The translations under genes and the position numbers were made by a program. From contig JACRHH010000026.1 in the NCBI GenBank assembly GCA_016212095.1, positions 1 to 54,192 of the forward strand: DNA of 54,192 nucleotides. The letters are read 5' to 3'. How positions within the stretch are numbered: position 1 is the stretch's first letter; each line of letters opens with the position of its first letter. Of the stretch, positions 26,073-34,943 are shown in pieces. The notes under the pieces were generated by a model. The model did no database searches, had not been told where the DNA came from, and saw nothing but the letters and a program-made list of their open reading frames with translations. The stretch comes from Nitrospirota bacterium. Lineage in GTDB: Bacteria; Nitrospirota; Thermodesulfovibrionia; SZUA-242.

Positions 26073-27214
26073 TATCGTTTTGCCGCCTCCTGATTTCTTG
26101 TTGCCGCCATCGCCCGAAGCGCTGTTTCGTTTCTCGGCTGCGCCGCGAGTATGTCGCTCCAGATGCCGATCGCCGCGTTTTTATGCCCAAGCCGAAGCTT
26201 CGCCTCGGCCAGCTTGTTCAGCACGCCGATGTTGCCCGGAAACGCAAGCGCCAGTTCCGATGCGTAACGGTGAGCGTCTTTTGCCAACCCATATCGCGCA
26301 AGCTCGTCAACCATGGCCAGCTCGTCAGCGCAGTTCATTACATCGTTCAACGGCGCGCCGAGGCCGGGCCGGTAGAGAACATCGAGCCGGGTTTCGGCGA
26401 AGGTATCGGCTGCAAGCGGGATCAGCCGCTTGCGATGCTCCGGAATGATCGTCGATTCGCGCAGATACTTCTCCATTATCAGCCATGTTCGCGTATATGC
26501 AAGCGGGTCGGCGGCCTCGAACCTCATCGACTGCTCCCCTGAATGGCGTTCCAGCATCGGCCTGTCGTGAACCGTGCGGTCGTGCAGGAATTCGTCCACG
26601 TAGCGAAATCTTGTGGCAAGCGCGATCTGGCACATCAACAGGCGGTCGGCGGCGGGAACGTCGGGGGCCGGTATTCGCACCGCGTTTTTGATGATTTCGG
26701 CGCGGAAAAGCCCGTAGATGAAAAAATGAAACGGCGTGTTGGCCGAGGCCATGCCCATCAGGAGCATCAGATGCGACATGACGCTGGGGTTGGTCGCGCC
26801 CTCGAACCTGTGCGCCTGAAACAGCGTGCCGTCTTCCCGCAGCCGCCGCAGCGCCGACATCGCAACGCCCGCCTGCGGATGCCTGTCCAGCTCCTTCACA
26901 AGGCGGTCAATGAATTTTGGATGCCACCAGTCATCGGCGGCGGCCCACATGAAGTAGCGGCCTTCGGCCAGTTCCACCACGCGGTTGAAGTTGAAGATTA
27001 TTCCCTTGTTTGTTTCGTTCCTGAAATAGCGTATCCGCCTGTCGCGATTGGCGTATTCGAGGCAGATGCGCTCCGTGCCATCGGTTGAGGCGTTGTCGGA
27101 AATAACTATCTCGAAGTCGCGGAAGTTTTGGCCCAGAAGCGAATCGAGCGCGCGGCGGATTTTCGCTTCCTCGTTATAGACCGGCAGGCCGACAGTCGTT
27201 GTTGCCTTAGCCAT
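26072..27214 (-). CDS. GT2 glycosyltransferase with C-terminal TPR-like region
   Basis: 380 residues. The GT-A fold starts at VGLPVYNEEAKIRRALDSLL, with EIVISDNASTDGTERIC (nucleotide-binding Asp) and the DXD-equivalent in YFMWAAADDWWHP. The last 90 residues (LARYGLAKDAHRYASELALA...) are helical and TPR-like. It would transfer a sugar from a nucleotide donor to the growing glycan. The ATG at 27214 lies inside the end of the radical SAM gene (8-base overlap). A 46-codon relic related to its N-terminus lies at 28297-28437. Confidence 0.85.
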   Translation of the reverse strand: MAKATTTVGLPVYNEEAKIRRALDSLLGQNFRDFEIVISDNASTDGTERICLEYANRDRRIRYFRNETNKGIIFNFNRVVELAEGRYFMWAAADDWWHPKFIDRLVKELDRHPQAGVAMSALRRLREDGTLFQAHRFEGATNPSVMSHLMLLMGMASANTPFHFFIYGLFRAEIIKNAVRIPAPDVPAADRLLMCQIALATRFRYVDEFLHDRTVHDRPMLERHSGEQSMRFEAADPLAYTRTWLIMEKYLRESTIIPEHRKRLIPLAADTFAETRLDVLYRPGLGAPLNDVMNCADELAMVDELARYGLAKDAHRYASELALAFPGNIGVLNKLAEAKLRLGHKNAAIGIWSDILAAQPRNETALRAMAATRNQEAAKR

Positions 27215-28295
27215 GGCGCGTGACCGCTTCAAGCTGTTTCAGAATGCCGGGGAAAAGATTTTCGGGCCTGAAATTGTTGATTATGAATGGCGCGGGGCAG
27301 TGTTCGCAGATGATACCCGCATTGTCATCAACCGCCTTGCCCACAAGCCCCATGCTCGACCGGTAGTTGACGTCGGGCGAGCGCCGCGCAAGCGACCGGG
27401 CCGCCCTGTATCGCTGCGTATTGAACGCCGCAATCACGTCCGGCTCCGCGTCCATCCTGCCGAAATCGTGTTTTTCGTGAGCCACGCTGCAACATGGCGA
27501 TACGCTTCCGTTTGGGTTATGCACCATCGCAAACCAGAGCCATGAGCATCCGGCGGTTTCGGCGTCCGGCGGGATGCACCTGTCGTAATTCGTCTTTACG
27601 TCGAACTGCCTGTTTATGCGCGGAGGATTGATCCCGGCTTCGGCGTCATGTGGCAGAAGGGCGGGCGTGAATGTCACGGCGTCCACGCCGTGCTCAAGCA
27701 GGAATGCCTCGGCGCGCTCCATCTCATGCTCGTTATGCTCGAATATATGGAAAAAGACCTTCAACAACGGGGTCTTTGCGCCAAGCTTTCTTTTTGCCGC
27801 AGCCAGCTTTCCAACATTGGCAAGCGCCAGTTCGAGGTTTCCGCCGCGCCTGTACCGTCCATACGTTTCCTGCGTGATGCCGTCGATTCCGATCTTGAGC
27901 AGCGCCAGTCCGCCGGAAACGATTTCATCCGCCGTTTCATCCGTCATCCGCACGTTCAGGTTGCTGCTTGCATGAACCACTATTTCCCTCGATGCGGCCA
28001 TGCGAACCATCTCCGGAAAGTCGGGGTGAAGAAGCGGTTCCCCCTTGTTGTACATATACAGGATGTGCATGTAATCGCCCCAGACATCCATCAGCCTGCG
28101 GAAGCCGTCCAGCGGGATGAACGCCCTTTCGCGGATTGGAGCCCTGAGACCGGTTGGGCACGACGGACACCTGAGGTTGCAGTTGGTTGTCGGCTCGATG
28201 TATCCGACAACCGGGTAATGATCGGCAACCACGTCTCCACGGCGGAAGCTTTCAATAGCCTTGACAACGTTTTCCCTGAATCCGGCGCTTCTCAC
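27207..28295 (-). CDS. Radical SAM protein with SPASM-type C-terminus
   Basis: 362 residues. The N-terminal motif TNCNLRCPSCPTG is the C-x3-C-x2-C [4Fe-4S]/SAM cluster site. YMYNKGEPLLHPDF (G-E-P) and LLKIGIDGITQETYGRYRRG support the TIM-barrel fold. The C-terminal half has CSWLWFAMVHNPNGSVSPCCSVAHEKHDFG and a further CEHCPAPF, the SPASM auxiliary-cluster pattern. Such enzymes perform radical chemistry on sugars or peptides; the substrate is unknown. The GTG start at 28295 immediately follows the GT2 relic's stop. Confidence 0.85.
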   Translation of the reverse strand: MRSAGFRENVVKAIESFRRGDVVADHYPVVGYIEPTTNCNLRCPSCPTGLRAPIRERAFIPLDGFRRLMDVWGDYMHILYMYNKGEPLLHPDFPEMVRMAASREIVVHASSNLNVRMTDETADEIVSGGLALLKIGIDGITQETYGRYRRGGNLELALANVGKLAAAKRKLGAKTPLLKVFFHIFEHNEHEMERAEAFLLEHGVDAVTFTPALLPHDAEAGINPPRINRQFDVKTNYDRCIPPDAETAGCSWLWFAMVHNPNGSVSPCCSVAHEKHDFGRMDAEPDVIAAFNTQRYRAARSLARRSPDVNYRSSMGLVGKAVDDNAGIICEHCPAPFIINNFRPENLFPGILKQLEAVTRHG

Positions 28296-28296
28296 A

Positions 28297-28437
28297 TCAA
28301 TGCTCCCATCTCCTGCAATTTATTCCCCGGTTGGTTTCATTTCCGCAGTTGCGTATTCGCGGCAGTGAGTCAAGCGCTTCCGATACAAGCTTCTCCCCGT
28401 TGTAAACAGGCAGGCCAATGGCAATGTTGGAGGGCAT
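28297..28437 (-). pseudogene. GT2 glycosyltransferase relic (46 codons)
   Basis: A short open frame MPSNIAIGLPVYNGEKLVSE...ALDSL then jumps to PRIRNCGNETNRGIN and stops. The first part is the N-terminus of a GT2 enzyme, and the second matches a site about 40 residues further along (compare RRIRYFRNETNKGI in the complete GT2 at 26072-27214). The catalytic middle and C-terminal half are gone. The start still overlaps the aminotransferase stop (TGATG) and the stop lies 1 base from the next gene's GTG, so operon coupling survived the deletion. Confidence 0.75.
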
Positions 28438-29579
28438 CAGGAACATCCCTCCAGAGCCGACAATAGCGCATCGCAGACATAATCTACATCGTCGGCCTTG
28501 AGATTCATCGCGCCTGGAAGATTTATTCCGCGTGGCGAGATGCTGTAGCCTTGCGCGTTTCGATTGCGCGCCTTCACCGCTTCCGGATGGTTGCGGTAGG
28601 CGGGAAGCGAGCTTAGCGGATGGAAAAACGGGCGGCAATCAACTCCCCTTGCATCCATCAGGGCCATGAGCCGTTCCTTGCCCATTTCCCGGCGTTCGTC
28701 AATCACCGCCGTTGTCATCCAGTACGAGTTCCTCGTGCCGGTCGGCTCATGGTTCAGGGCGATGTCGCTTCGTCCTCCAAGCCTGTCCGTGTACATTCGG
28801 AAAATTTCCCGCTTCCTGCCGACAAGCTCATCGATGCGCTCCAGTTGGGCAAGACCCATTGCTGCCTGCATCGACGACATTCTGTACTTGTATGCCACCT
28901 CGGCGTTAAAAAACATCCGGTCTCCGGGAGGCCTGCCGTGATCCCGAAGGAAAAGAATGCGTTCGAACAGGGCTGTGTCGTCTGTCACAAGCATTCCGCC
29001 CTCTCCGGTAGTAAGCGTTTTCGATCCGTGAAAGCTGAACACGCCAACCTTGCCAAGGCTTCCGGCCCGCTGCCCCCGATATTCCGAGCCTACGGCCTCT
29101 GCCGCGTCCTCGATCACCGCAATGCCGTGCCGGGCGGCAAGCGCCGAAATGCTGTCGAAATCGCACATGCCCCCATAGAGATCAACCGCGATGATCGCCT
29201 TTGTCACTGGGGTTATCAGGCTCTCGATCGACTGCGGATCGACGCACCATGTAACCGGATCGATGTCGGCAAACACGGGGGTTGCGCCCATGTAGGCAAC
29301 CGGCGCTGCTGTCGCTATCCATGTGATATCCGGCACGATCACCTCGTCGCCCGGCCCCACTCCAAGCGCGGCAAGCGAAAGATGAATTGCCGATGTGCAG
29401 GACGGAAGCGCAACCGCGTGGCGAACGCCGACGTACCCGGCGAACGCGCGCTCGAACATCCCGGCGTAACGGCCCGCGTTTTCGTACCAGTCGTTTGCCG
29501 CCGCGTCCGCAACATACGAGATCTCGCGCCCCGTGATCCATGGCCCGGCAACCGGAATTTTTTTTGTGAGAGATGTCAT
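28437..29579 (-). CDS. DegT/DnrJ/EryC1/StrS-family PLP aminotransferase
   Basis: 380 residues. ALPSCTSAIHLSLAALGVGP, DEVIVPDITWIAT and GVFSFHGSKTLTTGEGGML, in which the Lys binds PLP, mark the sugar aminotransferase family, as does the C-terminal RPFFHPLSSLP. It transfers an amino group to a keto nucleotide-sugar, of the perosamine/aminodeoxysugar type. It points to an amino-deoxyhexose in the glycan. The ATG at 29579 forms an ATGA overlap with the preceding gene and is preferred to an in-frame ATG 9 bases upstream. Confidence 0.9.
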   Translation of the reverse strand: MTSLTKKIPVAGPWITGREISYVADAAANDWYENAGRYAGMFERAFAGYVGVRHAVALPSCTSAIHLSLAALGVGPGDEVIVPDITWIATAAPVAYMGATPVFADIDPVTWCVDPQSIESLITPVTKAIIAVDLYGGMCDFDSISALAARHGIAVIEDAAEAVGSEYRGQRAGSLGKVGVFSFHGSKTLTTGEGGMLVTDDTALFERILFLRDHGRPPGDRMFFNAEVAYKYRMSSMQAAMGLAQLERIDELVGRKREIFRMYTDRLGGRSDIALNHEPTGTRNSYWMTTAVIDERREMGKERLMALMDARGVDCRPFFHPLSSLPAYRNHPEAVKARNRNAQGYSISPRGINLPGAMNLKADDVDYVCDALLSALEGCS

Positions 29580-30256
29580 TTCAGGCATTTCAGAAAACCA
29601 TCCGGCGCGGTTGTTACCAGCAGGCGGTTTTCAAGCTCATAATCGATTGCAAACCGCCGGTTTGTCCGAAGAAACTCGTGAACAGCCGTCTTGGGGCTGT
29701 TGCCCCTGCCCCAAGGCCTGTCCGGAAAGAAGCCGTCGGGCATATCCTCAATCGCGGTGTCGAGCACCACAAGATAACTGCCCGCCGTAACAAGTCCGGA
29801 GTAAAGCTCAAGTTCCCGAAGCACATGATCGCGCGTATGCATCGAATCGAGAATCACAAGCACGGAAGCCTTCTCTTGCGCCATGGCTGCAACGCGGCTG
29901 AAAACAGCCGGATCGACGGACGAGCCTTCCACCAGCCGGATGCGCCTGAACATCGGATGCGCCTCGATCCTGGCGCGATTTTCGGGCCGGATGTCAATGT
30001 CGATTCCCACAACCTCGCCGCCGCCGGTCATCTCCAGAATGGAGGCCGAAAGCACGAGCGAGCCGCCGTGCGCCACGCCTGTTTCAATTATCAGCTCCGG
30101 CCTTACCTTCCAGATGATCTCCTGAATCGCGAGGATGTCTTGCGGGAACTGGATGATTGGCACGCCCAGCCATGTGAAGTTGTACGAATAGCGATGCGTG
30201 TTGGCGGCGGTGAGCCATGCAAGCGACAGCGGCTTGATGCAGGTGTCGGCCATCAC
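29576..30256 (-). CDS. CmcI-like (cephalosporin hydroxylase/rhamnosyl O-methyltransferase) SAM methyltransferase
   Basis: 226 residues. PIIQFPQDILAIQEIIWKVRPELIIETGVAHGGSLV is the family-defining block, with ETGVAHGGS as the SAM motif. VVGIDIDIRPENRARIEAHP and VLVILDSMHTRDHVLRELELY carry the acidic metal or SAM contacts. Despite the family name, members near glycan clusters are thought to be O-methyltransferases. Overlap of 4 bases at each end ties it to its neighbours. Confidence 0.85.
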   Translation of the reverse strand: MMADTCIKPLSLAWLTAANTHRYSYNFTWLGVPIIQFPQDILAIQEIIWKVRPELIIETGVAHGGSLVLSASILEMTGGGEVVGIDIDIRPENRARIEAHPMFRRIRLVEGSSVDPAVFSRVAAMAQEKASVLVILDSMHTRDHVLRELELYSGLVTAGSYLVVLDTAIEDMPDGFFPDRPWGRGNSPKTAVHEFLRTNRRFAIDYELENRLLVTTAPDGFLKCLK

Positions 30257-31785
30257 GCGCCTCTTGCCGGCCTGGCTGGCGCGAAGTGAAGCGACGCCCG
30301 GAACGACAGCCTGTTTTTGATGACCGAAACGTATTCGCCCAGCAGTGTGGGCAGAAAGAAGACGGCAAGCAATCGCGGCGTTGCCTTGAAAAGCCTGAGC
30401 CTGGATGCGATTCTGGCAATGGCCCGGTGAACCGGCCCCTTGAGCGAAAGGGAAAGAAGTATTGCGTACCAGTCTGCGGTGCGGCGCGAAAGCGGCTGCG
30501 GCCTCTGCTTTTCGATCATGTCGCGCATCGGGCTTCCCGGAAACGGCTCAAGCTTGTAGATGAAGGTGGAGCCATACGGAAGGCTGTATGCGAAGGCCAG
30601 CGATTCGCGAAGCTGCGCCTCGGTTTCGAACGGGTTGCGGTAGATGAAATGATAGGCGAATTTTATCTTGAGGTCGGCGAGCGTCCGGGCGAAACGCACG
30701 ATCTTCTCCGGTGAAAGCATTCGCTTGTAAACATGTTCGCGTATCTCCTGCGAGCCCGACTGAACGCCAACCATCGTTACGCAGAGCCCAGCCTCATGCA
30801 GCCTGGAGATGATCTCCGGATCGTGGAATTCTGGCCGGACAAAGCCGAAGAACGGAAGCCCGATCTCTTTCGGATAGCGTTCGAGAAACGATGCAACCCA
30901 GCGCCTGTCGGTCGGGAAAACCTCGTCCTTGAACCTGATGAACCCCGCCCCGCGCTCCTTCGCAAGCCGAACCTCCTCCAATACCACATCGAGGCTGCGA
31001 AGCCGGTATTTCGGACAGGCCGCGCCCGCGAACTCCTTGTATATGCTTCCGTATTTGCTCGACATGCAGTACGTGCAGTTCATAGGACAGCCGCGCGCCG
31101 CAAAGCAGTCGTAGACCTTGTTGTTGTAGAATTCCGCCCCGCGCCGCACTGTTCCGGCATCAACCAGATACTTGTTCTCCGGATCGAAATCCGGAAACGG
31201 AAGCGCGTTCATCCGGTCTGCTGACAGCGGCGCGACAACGACGTTACGGACAATGCTTCCATCGCGCATATGGATGAGATTCGGGATGTCATCAAAACCC
31301 TCGCCGCCATTAATCGCCTTGCATATGCGGCTTACCGCCTCCTCGCCCTCTCCGAAGCAGACGTAGTCGCAGAACTCCAGCCATTTCTCCGGCTCAAGCG
31401 TCGGCCCCCATCCCCCGGCAATTATCGGCACGCCCGGAAGCGCGGCTCTAACCATCGGCACAAACTCCCGGCAGATCGGATGCGCAAAGCTGCGCGTGCT
31501 AATGCAGACAACCGAGGGGCTTGTTTCGGCTATAAGGGCTATGGATGCATCGAAATCCGCCTTCGTGACCGGATCGACGGCGTAGTAGCTGCCGCGCATC
31601 AGGCCGTTGTAAAAGTACTGATAGGTCGAATATTCGTCCTTGTCCCGCCAGACGGGAATGTAGGATTTCTCGCTTTTAATCAGCACTGTGTGCGGCTCAA
31701 CGCCGCACTGGCGCGCAACGGAGGAAAGCAGGCGAAGCCCGTAACATATCATGTCGTAGAATGTCACGAACACTACTCGCTTCAT
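30253..31785 (-). CDS. Cobalamin-binding-type radical SAM protein
   Basis: 510 residues. The N-terminal Rossmann-like B12-binding domain spans about 1-140, with IIAGGWGPTLEPEKWLEFCD and VCFGEGEEA. The radical SAM core has CFAARGCPMNCTYCMS (C-x3-C-x2-C near residues 231-238), FIRFKDEVFPTDRRW and LCVTMVGVQSGSQEIREHV. These enzymes often methylate unreactive carbons or phosphorus. In this operon C-methylation or another radical step on a sugar or lipid is possible, but nothing in the sequence fixes the substrate. The ATG at 31785 overlaps the preceding stop (ATGA). Confidence 0.85.
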   Translation of the reverse strand: MKRVVFVTFYDMICYGLRLLSSVARQCGVEPHTVLIKSEKSYIPVWRDKDEYSTYQYFYNGLMRGSYYAVDPVTKADFDASIALIAETSPSVVCISTRSFAHPICREFVPMVRAALPGVPIIAGGWGPTLEPEKWLEFCDYVCFGEGEEAVSRICKAINGGEGFDDIPNLIHMRDGSIVRNVVVAPLSADRMNALPFPDFDPENKYLVDAGTVRRGAEFYNNKVYDCFAARGCPMNCTYCMSSKYGSIYKEFAGAACPKYRLRSLDVVLEEVRLAKERGAGFIRFKDEVFPTDRRWVASFLERYPKEIGLPFFGFVRPEFHDPEIISRLHEAGLCVTMVGVQSGSQEIREHVYKRMLSPEKIVRFARTLADLKIKFAYHFIYRNPFETEAQLRESLAFAYSLPYGSTFIYKLEPFPGSPMRDMIEKQRPQPLSRRTADWYAILLSLSLKGPVHRAIARIASRLRLFKATPRLLAVFFLPTLLGEYVSVIKNRLSFRASLHFAPARPARGA

Positions 31786-32489
31786 GGCCGCTTCTTCCCG
31801 AAAATAACATGGTAGCCATCGGGCCTGCCGTCGCATGTATCGAGAAAATATTCGCCCACATGCGTCTCGGCAAAAGGCTCGAAACGGTCAAGAATTTCCT
31901 GCTTGTTCTGAAACAGGTGGTATTTCATGCCTGCCCTGCCCGGATCGGGGAATGAATCGGTGAGCATGAGGCAGTTGTCGCCGATCATGCGGGAATGCGC
32001 CGGATTCGTGAAGAAATGCCGATGATTTATGGTTGTAAATAAAAAATGCCCGCGAGGCGCAAGAACCCGGAAAACCTCCCACAGCATGGTGTCCATTGCC
32101 TGCCTGCCCGCATTGAAATGCAGGGATTCGAGCCCGATGACAATGTTCATGCTGTTATCGGGGAAAGGCAGGTTCGGCGGATCGAACAGGCCAAATGAAT
32201 AGCTCTCCGAGCCAATGCCGCGTTTTCCTGCCATGCGTATTGCTTCATCGAAACATGCGTCCGTTACGTCGATGCCCGAATAAGCGAATCCCTCGGACGC
32301 AAAAAGCCATAGATCTGGCGCGGTTGCGCAGCCTATGTCGAGAACGCTGCCGCCGGAGAGTTCAGGCTTGACATGCCGGAAGTACCAGCCGACAACATAG
32401 GAATGCGGAAAGTTGTTTCTTGGGCCGCCCTTCGCTAAAAGCCCGCGCCATGCGGCGGTGTTTTCGTTTGCAAGCGTGTCTGCCGTCAT
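31782..32489 (-). CDS. Class I SAM-dependent methyltransferase
   Basis: 235 residues. VLDIGCATAPDLWLFASEGF is motif I (Methyltransf_11/25 type), YSGIDVTDACFDEAIR motif II and LPFPDNSMNIVIGLESLHF motif IV, with LAPRGHFLFTTI motif VI. The substrate is unknown, probably a glycan component. ATGA overlaps on both sides. Confidence 0.8.
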   Translation of the reverse strand: MTADTLANENTAAWRGLLAKGGPRNNFPHSYVVGWYFRHVKPELSGGSVLDIGCATAPDLWLFASEGFAYSGIDVTDACFDEAIRMAGKRGIGSESYSFGLFDPPNLPFPDNSMNIVIGLESLHFNAGRQAMDTMLWEVFRVLAPRGHFLFTTINHRHFFTNPAHSRMIGDNCLMLTDSFPDPGRAGMKYHLFQNKQEILDRFEPFAETHVGEYFLDTCDGRPDGYHVIFGKKRP

Positions 32490-33145
32490 GACGCCTGTTG
32501 CGCCACACGCGCCGGGTTGCCGTAAACCACCGCGTGTTCGGGAACATCCCTTGTTACAACCGCGCCCGCGCCTACAATCGCGCCCGCGCCGATTGTTATT
32601 CGCGGAAGCACCGTGGCCCCTGCCCCGATGGTCGCGTAATCGCCCACCTGCGCCTCACCAGCCAAGACCGCGCCCGGACAGACATGAATGCCATTGCCCA
32701 AAACGCAGTCATGATCCACTACCGCGCCGGTGTTAACGATACATGCCTCGCCCAGCACGACATTCACGCATACCGCCGCCTTGGCCAGAATCTGGCTTCC
32801 GGCTCCCATGGAGGCGCTGCCCGCGATGAATGCCGCCGGATGGACAACAGAGGCGGGCTTAATGCCTCGTTCAGCAAGGAATTGCTGAATGCCGTGCCTG
32901 TCCCTGCCGCGAACTCCGCCAATCGCAACCAGCGCGCCGATACCGGCGGCATCATCGACGCCTTCAAGCCAGCGGCCAAATCCCTCCTGCCCGTAATATA
33001 TGGGAACGTCGGCAAATGGCGGCCTGACCGATGAATCGTTGTCGAAAACCGCAACCAGTTCGCATCCCAAATGCCCCAGACATTCACGCAGCACCCTGGC
33101 CTGTCCGGTCGCGCCCCAGAATATGATCCGTCTGCCGCCTACCAC
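32486..33145 (-). CDS. NeuD-family sugar O/N-acetyltransferase (left-handed beta-helix)
   Basis: 219 residues. The N-terminal Rossmann-like domain (RRIIFWGATGQARVLREC) and the C-terminal hexapeptide repeats (VVLGEACIVNTGAVVDHDCV, GAVLAGEAQVGDYATIGAGA) define the NeuD/PglD/PerB family. These transfer acetyl from acetyl-CoA to an aminosugar, and the neighbouring DegT aminotransferase could make the amine. The start is read as GTG at 33145, with AAGGGA about 9 bases upstream and a 7-base overlap with the epimerase gene; no ATG fits. Confidence 0.82.
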   Translation of the reverse strand: MVGGRRIIFWGATGQARVLRECLGHLGCELVAVFDNDSSVRPPFADVPIYYGQEGFGRWLEGVDDAAGIGALVAIGGVRGRDRHGIQQFLAERGIKPASVVHPAAFIAGSASMGAGSQILAKAAVCVNVVLGEACIVNTGAVVDHDCVLGNGIHVCPGAVLAGEAQVGDYATIGAGATVLPRITIGAGAIVGAGAVVTRDVPEHAVVYGNPARVAQQAS

Positions 33146-33657
33146 GTCATGTCCCTTTCGGAGATGATTCGCTCCGCGGCCTCCGGCCAAACAACGCCAA
33201 GCGCCGGATCGTCCCATCGAATGCCGCGAGCAGCTTCCGGTTGAAACGGCTGCGACATCAGATAGAGAACCAGCGTATCGTCGGCAAGAGTCTGGTAGCC
33301 ATGGGCAAAACCTTCGGGAATATAAAGCATCTTGCAGTCGTCGGCCTTAAGCTCGACGCCGAACCATCTGCGGCAGGTCGGCGAATTTTCGCGCAGATCG
33401 ACTATCACATCAAACATCGCGCCCCTCACGCAGCATGCGATCTTGGCCTCGGAATGCGGCGCAATCTGGTAATGAAGGCCGCGAAGCGTGCCCGCCTTCC
33501 TGTTCCACGAGAAATCCGTCTGCACCGGAACAAACCCGATGCCGCGCGCGGAAAACTCGTCGTGGCAGAAACCGCGCGCGAAATAGCCGCGCCCGTCGAA
33601 GGCGGGAGGCGATTCGATCAGGAAAGCGCCAGCAAGTGATGTCTCTGCAAAGCGCAT
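33139..33657 (-). CDS. dTDP-4-dehydrorhamnose 3,5-epimerase-like protein (RmlC/RfbC)
   Basis: 172 residues of the RmlC cupin. GYFARGFCHDEFSARGI, FVPVQTDFSWNRKAGTLRGLHYQ with the catalytic-His segment (LRGLHYQ), GAMFDVIVDLRENSPT and MLYIPEGFAHGYQTL are classical. It epimerises C3 and/or C5 of a 4-keto-deoxy nucleotide-sugar. No rmlA, rmlB or rmlD lies in the window. The partner C-methyltransferase suggests a branched deoxysugar rather than rhamnose. The ATG at 33657 shares one base with the preceding stop. Confidence 0.9.
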   Translation of the reverse strand: MRFAETSLAGAFLIESPPAFDGRGYFARGFCHDEFSARGIGFVPVQTDFSWNRKAGTLRGLHYQIAPHSEAKIACCVRGAMFDVIVDLRENSPTCRRWFGVELKADDCKMLYIPEGFAHGYQTLADDTLVLYLMSQPFQPEAARGIRWDDPALGVVWPEAAERIISERDMTW

Positions 33658-34943
33658 CAGATTATCGTCACTTCGGGCGCAAGCGTCACAAACTTCCCGC
33701 CCCATCGCCGGATTTTCTTCATCGATTCAACGATTTCATCCTTCAGGTTCCAGGGCAGAATCACCAGATAGTCGGGCTTTTCCATAAATATGCGTTCCGG
33801 ATGAAACACAGGAATGCGGCTTCCCGGCAGATACCTGCCCTGCTTGTACGGATTCCTGTCCACCGTGAACGCGATCAGGTCGCGCCCTATGCCGCAGTAG
33901 TTCAGCATGGTGTTGCCCTTGGCCGGAGCGCCATAGGCCGCCACTTTTCTCCCCGAATTCCTTGCTTCCGCAAGAAATTCGACAATTTCGCCTTTGAGCC
34001 CGGCACCCCGGTTCCCGAAGTTCAGATACGGGGCGAGGCTGTTGTAGCCGTCCTTTTCTTCGCGCTCGATGAGCATTCCGACAGCTTCGGCAACCGGCGC
34101 GGCGCTGCTGCCGGAATGACGCGCGTAAATCCGTAGCGAGCCGCCATGCGTCGGCAGCTCCCGGACGTCGAATATCTCAAGGCCATGCGCTCCGAGAATC
34201 TTCCGGGTCATGGTGAAAGAGAAGTAAGAAAAATGCTCATGATATATGGTGTCGAACTGCATTCCCTCGATCAGCCTGGGCAGGTGCGGGAATTCCAGGC
34301 AGAGAACGCCGGAAGGCTTGAGTATGGTTTTGAAGCCGCCAACGAAATCGTGGATGTCGGGAACATGGGCAAGAACATTGATCGCGATCACAAGATCGGC
34401 GCCGATGCCCCCGGCAACCAGTTCACTGGCGGTCTCCTGCCCGAAAAAGGCAACCTTCGTGGGAACGCCTCCGGCAATTGCCGCAGCCGCAACGTTCGCC
34501 GCCGGATCGATGCCGAGGCACGGAATGCCGGCCTTCACAAAATTTCGCAGCAGGTAGCCGTCGTTGCTTGCCACCTCAACCACAAACGACCGGCTGCCAA
34601 GCTGCATCGAGCCTATCGCGTCGGACGCAAATGATGACGCATGAGTCAGCCATGAGTCCGAGTATGACGAGAAATAGGCGTATTGGCTGAATATGCGTTC
34701 AGGAAGTTCGGACGCCCCGGCCTGAAGCAGACGGCAGGATTCGCATAGATACAGCCCCAGCGCATATGCCGGTTCATCTAGTGGCAGATCATCTTCGGAC
34801 AGAAACGAATTGGCAAGCGGCGTGGCTCCAAGATCGAGAACAAGCCTCAGGTGATTGCCGCCGCAGAGACGGCAACATTTCAGCGGCTCGAAACGCATGT
34901 CGGCAACAGGCCCCGGTTGGTTTTCAGCTACCAGCAACTCCAT
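33657..34943 (-). CDS. Sugar C-methyltransferase (three-domain NovU/TylC3 type)
   Basis: 428 residues. The N-terminal zinc-binding domain (about 18-80) has CCRLCGG and LYLCESCRLLQ. The central SAM domain shows VVEVASNDGYLLRNFVKAGI and the C-terminal domain RKVAAYGAPAKGNTMLNYCG with GRYLPGSRIPVF. This architecture belongs to nucleotide-deoxysugar C3-methyltransferases. Together with the RmlC-like epimerase and SDR it predicts a C-methylated branched sugar. The start at 34943 overlaps the SDR gene by 16 bases; an internal ATG at 34898 is possible. Confidence 0.88.
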   Translation of the reverse strand: MELLVAENQPGPVADMRFEPLKCCRLCGGNHLRLVLDLGATPLANSFLSEDDLPLDEPAYALGLYLCESCRLLQAGASELPERIFSQYAYFSSYSDSWLTHASSFASDAIGSMQLGSRSFVVEVASNDGYLLRNFVKAGIPCLGIDPAANVAAAAIAGGVPTKVAFFGQETASELVAGGIGADLVIAINVLAHVPDIHDFVGGFKTILKPSGVLCLEFPHLPRLIEGMQFDTIYHEHFSYFSFTMTRKILGAHGLEIFDVRELPTHGGSLRIYARHSGSSAAPVAEAVGMLIEREEKDGYNSLAPYLNFGNRGAGLKGEIVEFLAEARNSGRKVAAYGAPAKGNTMLNYCGIGRDLIAFTVDRNPYKQGRYLPGSRIPVFHPERIFMEKPDYLVILPWNLKDEIVESMKKIRRWGGKFVTLAPEVTII

